This document shows positions 1 to 5,583 of a stretch of 6,692 nucleotides of DNA, piece by piece; position 1 is the stretch's first letter; each line of letters starts with the position of its first letter. A model generated the notes under the pieces. It had not been told where the DNA came from and searched no databases. It was given only the letters and a program-made list of their open reading frames with translations. This stretch comes from JAXDLW01 sp050998755. Lineage in GTDB: Bacteria > Chloroflexota > Dormibacteria > DASZGP01. Made by a program: the position numbers and the translations under genes. Location of the stretch: NCBI GenBank assembly GCA_050998755.1, contig JBPCPW010000093.1:1-6692 (forward strand), written 5' to 3'.

Positions 1-303
1 GCGTCGCTGCTGCGGACATTGGAGGGCCTCTTCGGCATCAGCGAGCACCTCAACGACGCTGGTACAGCCAAGCCGATGACCGACCTATTCGCGGTCAGCA
101 CGGTATCCACCAGCCCGACCCCCAGCACCAGCAATGGCAATGGCGGTGCTGGCGCCGGCCAGGCTGACGGCGGCGGCCTGCCCGGTACCTCGACCACCGT
201 GCCGGCCGCGGGGATCGTTGCTCTCATGGCGGCACTCTTGATAGGAACCGCAGCGGCTTCAGCCCTTCGCAACAGGCTTTCCAAAACCCGGCCACCAGGC
301 TGA
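1..303 (+). CDS. C-terminal end of a phosphoesterase-family protein with C-terminal membrane anchor (partial)
   Basis: The open frame enters from the left edge, so only the last 100 codons are present. The first residues (SLLRTLEGLFGI, then DAGTAKPMTDLF) resemble the end of the catalytic domain of the phosphoesterase / acid-phosphatase family (PF04185 type), in which a 'SLLRT-E--FG' segment precedes an 'A-pM-DlF' segment. A low-complexity Ser/Thr/Pro/Gly linker follows. Next is LPGTS (178-192), a hydrophobic stretch of about 20 residues rich in Ala, Leu and Ile, and a basic tail (RNRLSK). The inference is an exported phosphoesterase held at the surface by a C-terminal membrane helix or by a sortase-like signal. 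LPGTS departs from the LPXTG and LAXTG consensus at the last residue, so simple membrane anchoring is at least as likely. The catalytic residues are outside the window, so the family call rests on a short stretch. Confidence 0.65.
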   Translation, partial: ASLLRTLEGLFGISEHLNDAGTAKPMTDLFAVSTVSTSPTPSTSNGNGGAGAGQADGGGLPGTSTTVPAAGIVALMAALLIGTAAASALRNRLSKTRPPG

Positions 304-318
304 CGGCGTCGGCCGGGT
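286..318 (+). terminator. G/C hairpin over the stop codon, possible terminator
   Basis: ACCCGGCC (286-293) and GGCCGGGT (311-318) form a perfect 8-bp stem with a 17-base loop that contains the TGA stop (301-303) of the phosphoesterase. There is no T-run after the stem, so it is not a classical intrinsic terminator. U-less hairpins are common at gene ends in high-GC actinobacteria, which is why it is listed with low confidence. Confidence 0.3.
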
Positions 319-351
319 GGGGTCGACCAGGAGGTAGAAATCAGACAGGCC

Positions 352-600
352 CTAGCCCTGGAGCTTGCTCCCCGACATCGCGACCACGGGGATGGGCGTT
401 GGCGGAGTGCCGGTGTCCACGCCGTTCTCCTGGAGCACAGGCAGAACCAGCCCCATGTCGGCGCCGTCTCCTCCTCGCAACTCTGGTAGGTCGCTCAGGA
501 TAGGCGCACGGCGTATCGGGCACCTGTGGAAGACCGGGGGGGGCGCTCCTTGTCCAATAGGGCGAGCGATTGGTCGACCGCCCGCAAGGCCTCACCCCGT
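352..600 (-). pseudogene. Possible minus-strand gene remnant with a C8 frame break
   Basis: Between the phosphoesterase and the tRNA no intact gene is visible. On the minus strand two protein-like stretches lie in different frames. The upstream one reads LRGEALRAVDQSLALLDKE. The downstream one includes GADMGLVLPVLQENGVDTG and ends VVAMSGSKLQG before a TAG (352-354). They meet at a run of eight C (plus-strand G8 at 536-543); one extra C would join them into one frame. There is no ATG and a stop precedes the upstream part, so if real it is a truncated fragment cut off near the tRNA. The family is not recognised. It could equally be chance coding-like sequence in high-GC DNA. Confidence 0.18.
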
Positions 601-605
601 AGAAT
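600..605 (+). promoter_or_regulatory. Candidate -10 box for tRNA-Thr
   Basis: TAGAAT matches the TATAAT consensus at five of six positions and would start transcription near 612, giving a 5' leader of about 27 bases before the tRNA. No good -35 lies at the usual spacing; the nearest TTGGTC is too far upstream. The call rests on the -10 and its position only. Confidence 0.3.
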
Positions 606-638
606 CGGCCCGGTCCGACTTCAGATCGGACCCGCCAT

Positions 639-713
639 GCCGACGTAGCTCAGGGGTAGAGCAACGGTTTCGTAAACCGTCGGTCGGGAGTTCGAATCTC
701 CCCGTCGGCTCCA
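639..713 (+). tRNA. tRNA-Thr (anticodon CGU)
   Basis: A full cloverleaf can be drawn. The acceptor stem GCCGACG (639-645) pairs with CGTCGGC (703-709). The D stem is GCTC/GAGC (648-662). The anticodon stem ACGGT/ACCGT encloses the loop TTCGTAA with anticodon CGT at 671-673. The T stem GGGAG/CTCCC encloses TTCGAAT (691-697). The discriminator is T710 and the CCA is encoded (711-713). CGU reads the threonine codon ACG. tRNA 3' ends are frequent attB sites for tyrosine integrases, and a xis/int pair follows directly, so this gene is the likely integration target. The restored, intact tRNA is what such integration leaves behind. Confidence 0.96.
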
Positions 714-727
714 ATACGTTTCGTATT
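713..727 (+). repeat. Inverted repeat abutting the tRNA CCA end
   Basis: AATACG (713-718) and CGTATT (722-727) are perfect inverted arms around TTT. The first arm begins on the last A of the encoded CCA. It could be the core or arm of an attachment site, a small hairpin at the tRNA 3' end, or chance. It is A/T-rich compared with its surroundings. Confidence 0.45.
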
Positions 728-737
728 CAGCGGCCCG

Positions 738-757
738 TACGCCCACTCTACGCCCAC
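738..757 (+). repeat. Tandem direct repeat TACGCCCAC, 11-bp period
   Basis: TACGCCCAC occurs at 738-746 and again at 749-757, separated by two bases. The 11-bp period places both copies on the same face of the helix. Direct repeats between a tRNA attachment site and a xis/int pair are often arm-type integrase sites or Xis-binding sites. That role is inferred from position, not from a known consensus. Confidence 0.45.
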
Positions 758-767
758 CCTGGACGTC

Positions 768-1184
768 ATGGGGCCCGCGGCTGCGGATTCCGGCGGCCAA
801 CCGATGGGCCTCGTGGTGCGTATCGTCCGCTACGGGTCCGCGATGCCGCGGTTCGCTGAAGCCGCTATGAATAAACCACGAGACGGGTACCAGGTCCCAC
901 TCCAATCCCAGCGAATCGACCCCGAGACGGGGGAGTTCGTCATCGAGTTCCGCTTTGCCCCGGCCCCGCCGGTCAGCGGCCCTCGAGGGGCCAAGAGGCT
1001 GCTCACAGTCGAAGAGGTCGCCGAGGAGCTTTCGGTTTCCCGTGCGACGGTGCACAACCTCCTCAAGCGGGATCTGCCGCGGACCACGGTTGGAGGCAGC
1101 ACCCGGGTCCTCAGCGCAGACCTCGACGAGTACCTGGCCGCAAACCGCCAGCATTTGCGCCCGCGTCTGCACCGATCCGCATAG
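768..1184 (+). CDS. Helix-turn-helix DNA-binding protein, excisionase-like
   Basis: The C-terminal half carries the compact winged helix-turn-helix of the excisionase / HTH_17 (MerR-like) group. LLTVEEVAEELSVSRATVHN (about residues 78-97) gives the two helices. A short wing with VGGSTRV and the closing ADLDEYLA helix follow. Such proteins bind and bend DNA at attachment sites or act as small regulators beside an integrase. The stop lies 10 bases before the integrase start, so the two genes probably form one transcript. The start is uncertain: in-frame ATGs occur at 768, 804, 843 and 867 and none has a strong Shine-Dalgarno. The longest was kept because the codons from 768 on mostly end in G or C. 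The form starting at 867 (MNKPRDGYQV) would be 105 residues and equally plausible. Confidence 0.8.
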   Translation: MGPAAADSGGQPMGLVVRIVRYGSAMPRFAEAAMNKPRDGYQVPLQSQRIDPETGEFVIEFRFAPAPPVSGPRGAKRLLTVEEVAEELSVSRATVHNLLKRDLPRTTVGGSTRVLSADLDEYLAANRQHLRPRLHRSA

Positions 1185-1194
1185 GGCCCGGCCG

Positions 1195-2323
1195 ATGTCT
1201 CGCAGGTTCGCCCGGGAGGGCAATATCTACCGCCGCAAAAGCGGCCTCTACGAGGCGCGCCTACGGACCCGCAACGGGGAGCGCCAGAGCGTCTACGGCA
1301 AGACCCGAGCCGAGGTCCAGGTCAAGCTCAGGCAGCTCCAGGTGGAGACGGCCGGCGCGCGCAAGACCGATATCGACCTCACCGACGCCGAGTGGCTTGA
1401 CCTCTGGCTGGTGAAGCTGCGCGGCGAGGGGGCGCTCAGGCCCCGCACCATCGACTCGTACGAGTACAACGTGCACGTTCGGATCAAGCCCTTCATCGGG
1501 GACTTCCTGCTGGCTGAACTTGACGAGGAGGCCCTGCTGACGATGTTCGCCCAGATCCGCCAGTCTCGCAAACAGCGGCCCGGGGCGGTAACCCGTAGAA
1601 CCCCTGACCCGTTGCCACCCCTTGATCACCTCACCGTGCGGCAGGCGAGGGCGGTTCTGAGCGCGGCGCTGGGCCGGGCGCTGGTGGAACGCAAGATCGG
1701 TCGTAACCCGATGCCCGGGGCGAAGCTGGCGAAGGCCGCGGCGAAGGCCTCGAAATACCGCTTCAACACCCTGACCTCGGAGCAGCTCCAGGTCCTCGAC
1801 AAGGCCAACGAGGTGGTCACGCGCTGGGGAGCTCTCTGGACCTTCCTGGGTTTCGCGGGGTTGCGCGTGGGAGAGGCGTTGGCCCTGACCTGGTCGGACA
1901 TCAACATGGCCGCGCCATCCGTCCACGTGCAGCGGAGCGTGGGTCGCGTCCGCGGGATGGGCCTGGTGGTGGGCCCCACCAAGACTCACGAGGATCGCTG
2001 GGTGCCGCTGAGCCGCCCAGGCCCTGGTCTTCCCGGGCGCTTCCGGGCGCCACCAGGAGACGGGAAGCCTGAGCAGACGGTTCAAGGCAGCGCGGGAGCG
2101 TGCGTTCGGACCATCGACACTGCGGGTTCGGATCCACGATCTTCGCCACAGCTTCGCCTCCATCATGATCAACCAGGGCTCGCAGATCGCCGAGGTGTCG
2201 GAGCTGCTGGGTCACGCCTCGATCCAGATCACGATCGACCTCTACGCTCACCTCTACCCGTCGACCAAGGCCCAGGCGATCCGGCGCCTCGACGACAGCC
2301 TGCCGCCCGATAGTTTCCAGTAG
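1195..2323 (+). pseudogene. int: Tyrosine-family site-specific integrase, frameshifted
   Basis: From ATG 1195 the protein begins with an AP2-like arm-binding region (EGNIYRRKSGLYEARLRT). A SAM-like core-binding domain follows (about 1390-1760), then the catalytic domain. Arg I is in AGLRVGEAL (codon 1864-1866) and the beta-hairpin Lys is in GPTKTHEDR (1981-1983). After WVPLS (near 2013) this frame turns into nonsense running to 2313. The coding signal continues in the next frame from about 2015: AQALVFPGASG, LSRRFKAARERAFG, the H-x-x-R box IHDLRHSFA (His 2135-2137), LLGHAS (His 2213-2215) and nucleophile Tyr 2243-2245, ending at TAG 2321-2323. The stretch usually found between 'VPLS' and 'LVFP' (about 25 residues) is missing, so an out-of-frame deletion is likelier than a single inserted base. 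All catalytic residues survive in the DNA, but no intact enzyme is encoded unless the frame is bypassed. A sequencing error cannot be excluded. Confidence 0.85.
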
Positions 2324-2351
2324 TCAAGTCGCTGGATGACTCGCTCCCGCC

Positions 2352-2380
2352 GTGCGTCGTACGCACACTGAGCGTACAAT
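2352..2380 (+). promoter_or_regulatory. Operator-promoter of the toxin-antitoxin pair (nested palindromes, leaderless -10)
   Basis: Two perfect palindromes overlap here. GTGCGT-CGT-ACGCAC spans 2352-2366, and GTACGC-n7-GCGTAC spans 2359-2377. The second runs into TACAAT (2375-2380), a five-of-six -10 box. Initiation six or seven bases downstream would fall on or next to ATG 2388, giving a leaderless antitoxin mRNA, which is common in actinobacteria. DUF1778/GNAT pairs repress their own promoter through the ribbon-helix-helix antitoxin, so these palindromes are the expected operator. No -35 consensus is visible, as the palindromes occupy that place. Confidence 0.6.
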
Positions 2381-2387
2381 ATTGGTC

Positions 2388-2699
2388 ATGGCGATCCGCT
2401 CGACAAAGTCCTCGGAAGCCCCGGCTGGAGGTACTGCTCCGCAGCGGAAGGAAGGGCGACTCTCCCTCCGCGCGAACCCTCGGCAGCAGACGCTGATTCG
2501 CCACGCCGCCGAGGTCCAGGGCAAGACGGTGACCTCCTTCGTGCTCGACAGCGCAACAGCCACCGCGGAGCAGGTTCTTGCGGATCAACGGACGTTCCTC
2601 CTTGATCCAGCGACCTGGGATGAGTTCGTTTCTGCCCTGGACCGGCCGGTCGCCCGGAAGCCACGTCTCGAAGCTCTTGTGAGGGTACAGCGGGATTGA
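2388..2699 (+). CDS. DUF1778 ribbon-helix-helix antitoxin (TacA type)
   Basis: The 103-residue protein has the DUF1778 layout. KEGRLSLRANPRQQTLIRHA (about 21-40) gives the ribbon and first helix, followed by a second helix with KTVTSFVLDSA. The C-terminal toxin-binding part has LADQRTFLLDPATWDEFVSA and LDRPVARKPRLEAL. In this family the N-terminal ribbon-helix-helix dimer binds the operator and the disordered C-terminal tail covers the toxin active site. The start at ATG 2388 is preferred because the -10 box is placed for leaderless initiation there. A GTG at 2352 is in frame but lies inside the operator. The stop overlaps the toxin start (ATTGAG), which ties toxin synthesis to antitoxin translation. 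Length and motifs suggest an intact gene. Confidence 0.9.
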   Translation: MAIRSTKSSEAPAGGTAPQRKEGRLSLRANPRQQTLIRHAAEVQGKTVTSFVLDSATATAEQVLADQRTFLLDPATWDEFVSALDRPVARKPRLEALVRVQRD

Positions 2700-3205
2700 G
2701 CCGCGGCTTCTCGGAGATCGAGAAGCTTGCGCCGCACCACGACCTTTCTCCGTTCGACTGTGGACGCGAGGAACTGAACGAGTGGCTGCAGCGCCATGCC
2801 CTGGCAAGCCAGCGATCGGATTCCGCTCAGACCTACGTCCTGTGCCAGGGAACTGCCGTGGTCGGCTACTACGCCCTGGCTGCCGGCAGCGTGGATCGCG
2901 AAGAGGCCCCGGGTCGAGTCGGCAAGGGAATGCCCCGACATCCAATACCGGTCCTCGTCCTCGCACGCCTTGCGGTCGACCGGTCCATCCAACGACGAGG
3001 CAGTGGCTCCGTTCTTCTGCGCGATGCGCTGGTTCGAGCGGCGTCCGGAGCCGAGATCATCGGCGCTCGGGCGCTCCTCGTCAACGTGAAAGATCAAGAG
3101 GCGCGGGCCTTCTACGAGCGTTACGACTTCGAGTCATCGCCAATCCACCCGCTGCAGATGTTCCTCTTGATGAAAGACCTCCGCGCGGCGCTCAGAAAGA
3201 TATAG
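2696..3205 (+). CDS. GNAT acetyltransferase toxin (TacT type)
   Basis: The protein of 169 residues begins with the family opening LSPFDCGREELNEWLQRHAL (about 17-36). It then has GYYALAAGSV and the acetyl-CoA-binding motif A, VLVLARLAVDRSIQRRGSGS (86-105), where QRRGSG is the Q/R-x-x-G-x-G loop. RAFYERYDFESSP with Tyr140 and LQMFLLMKDL close the fold. Known TacT-like toxins use acetyl-CoA to acetylate the amino acid on charged tRNAs and stop translation; the antitoxin upstream neutralises them. The start is TTG 2696, overlapping the antitoxin stop. GAGGG at 2681-2685, ten bases upstream, is a usable ribosome-binding site inside the antitoxin gene. The key motifs are all present, so the toxin is probably active. 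Which tRNA it attacks cannot be told from sequence alone. Confidence 0.9.
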   Translation: MSRGFSEIEKLAPHHDLSPFDCGREELNEWLQRHALASQRSDSAQTYVLCQGTAVVGYYALAAGSVDREEAPGRVGKGMPRHPIPVLVLARLAVDRSIQRRGSGSVLLRDALVRAASGAEIIGARALLVNVKDQEARAFYERYDFESSPIHPLQMFLLMKDLRAALRKI

Positions 3206-3291
3206 AGCTTGCGGCCAATGACAACCGGGACCCGTCCGGAAGGGCGGTTGACCTACAGGCGGATCCTGGCCCGGACACTGCGGACCGCAAC

Positions 3292-4636
3292 CTACATGCA
3301 ATCCCACCAGGCCGGCTTGACGGACGGCTGACCACATCGGGCGACCATGCTGGGAGTTACGACCACGATCCTCGCGGATTCCAGATGTTCGCGCAGCGCG
3401 GTGAGGAGGATCCGGTTGAGCAGTGCACCGGCAGTTCGGAGGCCGTCAGACGCCGCCGCGCCCGAGATGGCGATGAGCGCGGACGCGGTGAGGCCAAACT
3501 GATCAGGGGTGATGTGGAGTTGCCCAAGGGTGGCGGGCAGGACATAGTTCTTCAGCACGAGCAGGCGCTCCGCGGGCGTGTACGGCGGCACGTGGATGAT
3601 GTCGCACCGATCCAATACCGCGGTCGGCACGGTCACCAAAGAGTTGGTGGTGAGCACCCAGAGCACGCTGGTGAGATCGAGCGAGATCCCGTGCGGGCCG
3701 GCGACATAGTCCTCCTGGAACCCTCCATGCGTGGGATCCAGGATGTCGAGGAGGGGCGCGAAGGGATCGCCATTCTGCGTCCTCTGAGCCGTCCCCACCT
3801 CGTCCAGCAGGATCACGGGGTCGAGGCGGCCGCATCGCCGCAGTGCTGACGCGATCGCGCCCGGTGTCGCCGAGCGGTACGTCCGGGAGAGGCCGCGGAG
3901 GACGGTCGTGTCCGCCATAGAGTTCGTCGAGCGCCGATCGGGCGGCCTCCAGGTCGACCGGTTGCGGATCGGGTGCGGCCCACGGAAGTTCTCCAACGAA
4001 TCGAGCCCAACGATCGCCGGTGGAGCCAGCTGCCGCCCTGCGTCCAGGAGGCTGTCTCCCGCGAATTCCAGGATGGCGGCTCACCTGAGACCACCTCCCA
4101 AACCACGGCGTGCATTTCGCTGCCCAGTCGGCCAACTCACCCGGGCCGGCGTTCTCGGGCCTGGCGCAGGGGGCCTGGTCGCCGACAACCTCGAGGTAAC
4201 TGCCGACCAGCTCGGACACCTCCATGGCCAGGGTCAGCTCCGGGGTCCACTCCTTGGGCTCGTCCCAACGCTGGCATTCCGCGAGGGTGAACGGTTGGAG
4301 GTTGATGACGTGACCGACCAGTGCGCGCCCGACCACCCGAACACGGGCGACCTCTGCCGCATCCCCGTCCGGACGGCGACCGAGAACTTCGGCGAGGACG
4401 CCCACGCAGAGCCAGTCGTCGATCTGACGGAGCGTGGCCGGCCGCTCGCTCCGCTCGCGCGCGGAGATCAATAGGAGGCGGTTGCCCGAGGCCGTCGCGG
4501 CATCCAGGGCTCGGCCCTCGGTGTCCCAGAGCAACCGAAGGGTCATCGTCTGGCTGGGGAGAGCCAGGGCCTGGGTGGTGACAATGGCCGGCAGCTGACC
4601 GCGGTTTGATGGCGTGGCGGAGCCGCCTACCCGCAT
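3292..4636 (-). pseudogene. Degraded Lon-protease-like gene (N-terminal domain plus AAA+ part, no Walker A, no protease domain)
   Basis: From ATG 4636 the first 165 or so residues look like a diverged Lon N-terminal substrate-recognition domain: QLPAIVTTQALALPSQTMTL, CVGVLAEVLGR, VVGRALVGHVINLQPFTLAE. Further on in the same frame, ARFVGELPWAAP and DLEAARSALDELYGG match the Lon linker (ELPW, then DL..A...LDE.HYG). At about 3915 the signal jumps frame to VLRGLSRTYRSATPGAIAS, which corresponds to Lon 'RGHRRTYVGA-PG'. Walker B PVILLDEVG, sensor-1 WVLTTNS, arginine-finger region VLDRCDII, PPYTPAERL and sensor-2 DGLRTAGALLNRIL follow. The roughly 70 residues between these points, including the Walker A loop, are missing. 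The coiled-coil region is also short and may hold another frame break (AILEFAGDSLLDAGRQL in the third frame near 4000-4085). The gene ends before the Ser-Lys protease domain. It is best read as a remnant of a lon paralogue rather than a working enzyme. Confidence 0.75.
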
Positions 4637-4694
4637 GGCATGGATTCCGTGGCCTTCGGTTCGGACCCCGCGAGTTGACCCATTGCCAATCTCC

Positions 4695-5111
4695 TCAGGC
4701 GGCCTCGGACAGCCCCGACCACAGTCCAGCTGTTGCCGCGCGTCGCTCCTCTCGGCCCCGCAGGTCGTAGCGTGAGGTGGTCGCGGGGGAGGCGTGCCCG
4801 GTCAATGGCTGGACGGTCAGCAGGTCGACGCGCGACGCCAGCCTGGTCAGCGCTGAGCGGCGCGCATCGGAGGGTCGGAACCGAGCAACTCCGGCGCGGC
4901 CGGCACGCCGGCGAACAATATGGCGGACACCCTCGCACGAGAGCCGGGCGAGGGTGAGCTGGTCTCGCTGGGTGAGCCGGCAGAAGAGCGGGCCGTCCGC
5001 AGCGCCGCGGGACAGCAGCCAGGGCTCAAGGTGAGCCAGCAGCTCGGGGCTCAGGGGCAGCCAGCGGTCCTCGTCGCTCTTGGACCACGTGACGTGGCGC
5101 GGCCAGGTAGG
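4695..5111 (-). pseudogene. C-terminal remnant of a second tyrosine recombinase (no start codon)
   Basis: This 138-codon minus-strand frame opens after a stop at 5112-5114 and has no ATG, so ORF callers would miss it. It reads as the end of a phage-type integrase: TWSKSDEDRWLPLSPELLAH with the beta-hairpin Lys, then a GPLFCRL region, RFRPSDARRSALTRL in place of the usual 'PHDLRRSF' box, VDLLTVQPLTGHASPATTSR and the nucleophile Tyr (4767-4769) in SRYDLRG. The HxxR histidine is a serine (4869-4871). The half with Arg I and the DNA-binding domains is absent. The sequence differs clearly from the integrase at 1195-2323, so it is not a duplicate of it. It lies just downstream of the cupin gene on the same strand and was probably left by another integration event. 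The gap to the lon-like start (4637-4694) holds no gene. Confidence 0.75.
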
Positions 5112-5130
5112 TCATGTCCGCGGGGCGCAC

Positions 5131-5583
5131 CTACTCGAAGAAACGCACCCCAAACCGTTCGAACACCGGGCCTACGGCGGCCGGAGTCCGCTCGGGATCC
5201 CAACCCTGTGGGGCCGGCCATGCCTCCGCGAGGGCCATGAACAGCTTGTCGTAACCTGGCAGCCCGACCGAGATCACCCGCCCAGGCCGATTCCCGGCGC
5301 CGACAAACTTGTGTTTCTGGCCGTGTGGAATGGACACGGACTGGCCTGGCCGCAGCTGTGACGTCACGAGCTGACCGCCGATATCCCGCGTGACCTCGAA
5401 TTCCCCCTCGACGGCGAAGAAGGTCTCCAGGAAAGGATCGGTGTGCAACGTATTCCCACCTCCCCCGGGCTGGATGATCATCTCGACCACTGTGTATGCG
5501 CCGGTCTCGTCGCTGGACGTGATGACTCGCAGTTCGTTGTTGACCAGGAACGTGAAGAACTCCTTCTCCTCAGCAGCGATCAT
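5131..5583 (-). CDS. Single-domain cupin protein
   Basis: The 150-residue protein contains one conserved cupin barrel. Motif 1 runs from PGGGGNTLHTDPFLETFFAV to EGEFEV (about residues 39-64), where His47 and Glu53 would be metal ligands; the usual second histidine of HxH is Asp49. Motif 2 is RPGQSVSIPHGQKHKFVG (78-95), with His87 and His91. Small cupins of this kind bind a divalent metal and act as dioxygenases, isomerases or ligand binders; the substrate is not predictable here. The start is firm: AGGAGG (5590-5595) sits six bases upstream and the ATG overlaps the TetR stop as ATGA. Co-transcription with the regulator suggests it acts on, or is induced by, the same small molecule. No export signal is seen. 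The altered HxH position makes the metal site slightly atypical. Confidence 0.85.
   Translation of the reverse strand: MIAAEEKEFFTFLVNNELRVITSSDETGAYTVVEMIIQPGGGGNTLHTDPFLETFFAVEGEFEVTRDIGGQLVTSQLRPGQSVSIPHGQKHKFVGAGNRPGRVISVGLPGYDKLFMALAEAWPAPQGWDPERTPAAVGPVFERFGVRFFE

Larger units (their letters stand above)
714..5111. mobile_element. Probable integrated element / accretion island at tRNA-Thr (right end undefined)
   Basis: The order is tRNA-Thr, small repeats, excisionase-like protein, tyrosine integrase, toxin-antitoxin pair, decayed lon-like gene and a second recombinase remnant. Tyrosine-integrase elements typically enter at the tRNA 3' end with xis and int beside it. The right limit given is only the upstream edge of the second recombinase remnant; no repeat of the tRNA 3' end was found by eye. 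The broken integrase suggests the element no longer moves by itself. It could be two independent insertions rather than one element. Confidence 0.35.

Noticed and set aside
621..1223. Minus-strand open frame of 200 codons across the tRNA and the xis gene
   Set aside because: It translates the complement of a tRNA (the familiar RRGDSNSRP-like string) and of a clear helix-turn-helix gene, so it is a shadow.
1261..2172. Minus-strand open frame of 303 codons opposite the integrase
   Set aside because: The plus strand holds the unmistakable integrase domains; the antisense frame shows no family features.
3234..3276. GTCCGG...CCGGAC arms with inner CAGG/CCTG between the toxin and the Lon-like remnant, as a bidirectional terminator
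   Set aside because: The arms are only six bases, the loop is over 30 bases and there is no T-run on either strand; too weak to annotate.
2782..3849. Long plus-strand open frame of 355 codons
   Set aside because: It overlaps the GNAT toxin in another frame and runs antisense to the Lon-like remnant. Its composition (Arg/Pro/Gly-rich) is that of a shadow frame and no family is recognisable.
3908..4474. Plus-strand open frame of 188 codons opposite the Lon-like remnant
   Set aside because: The Lon N-terminal and linker motifs lie on the other strand, and this frame has no recognisable domain or ribosome-binding site.
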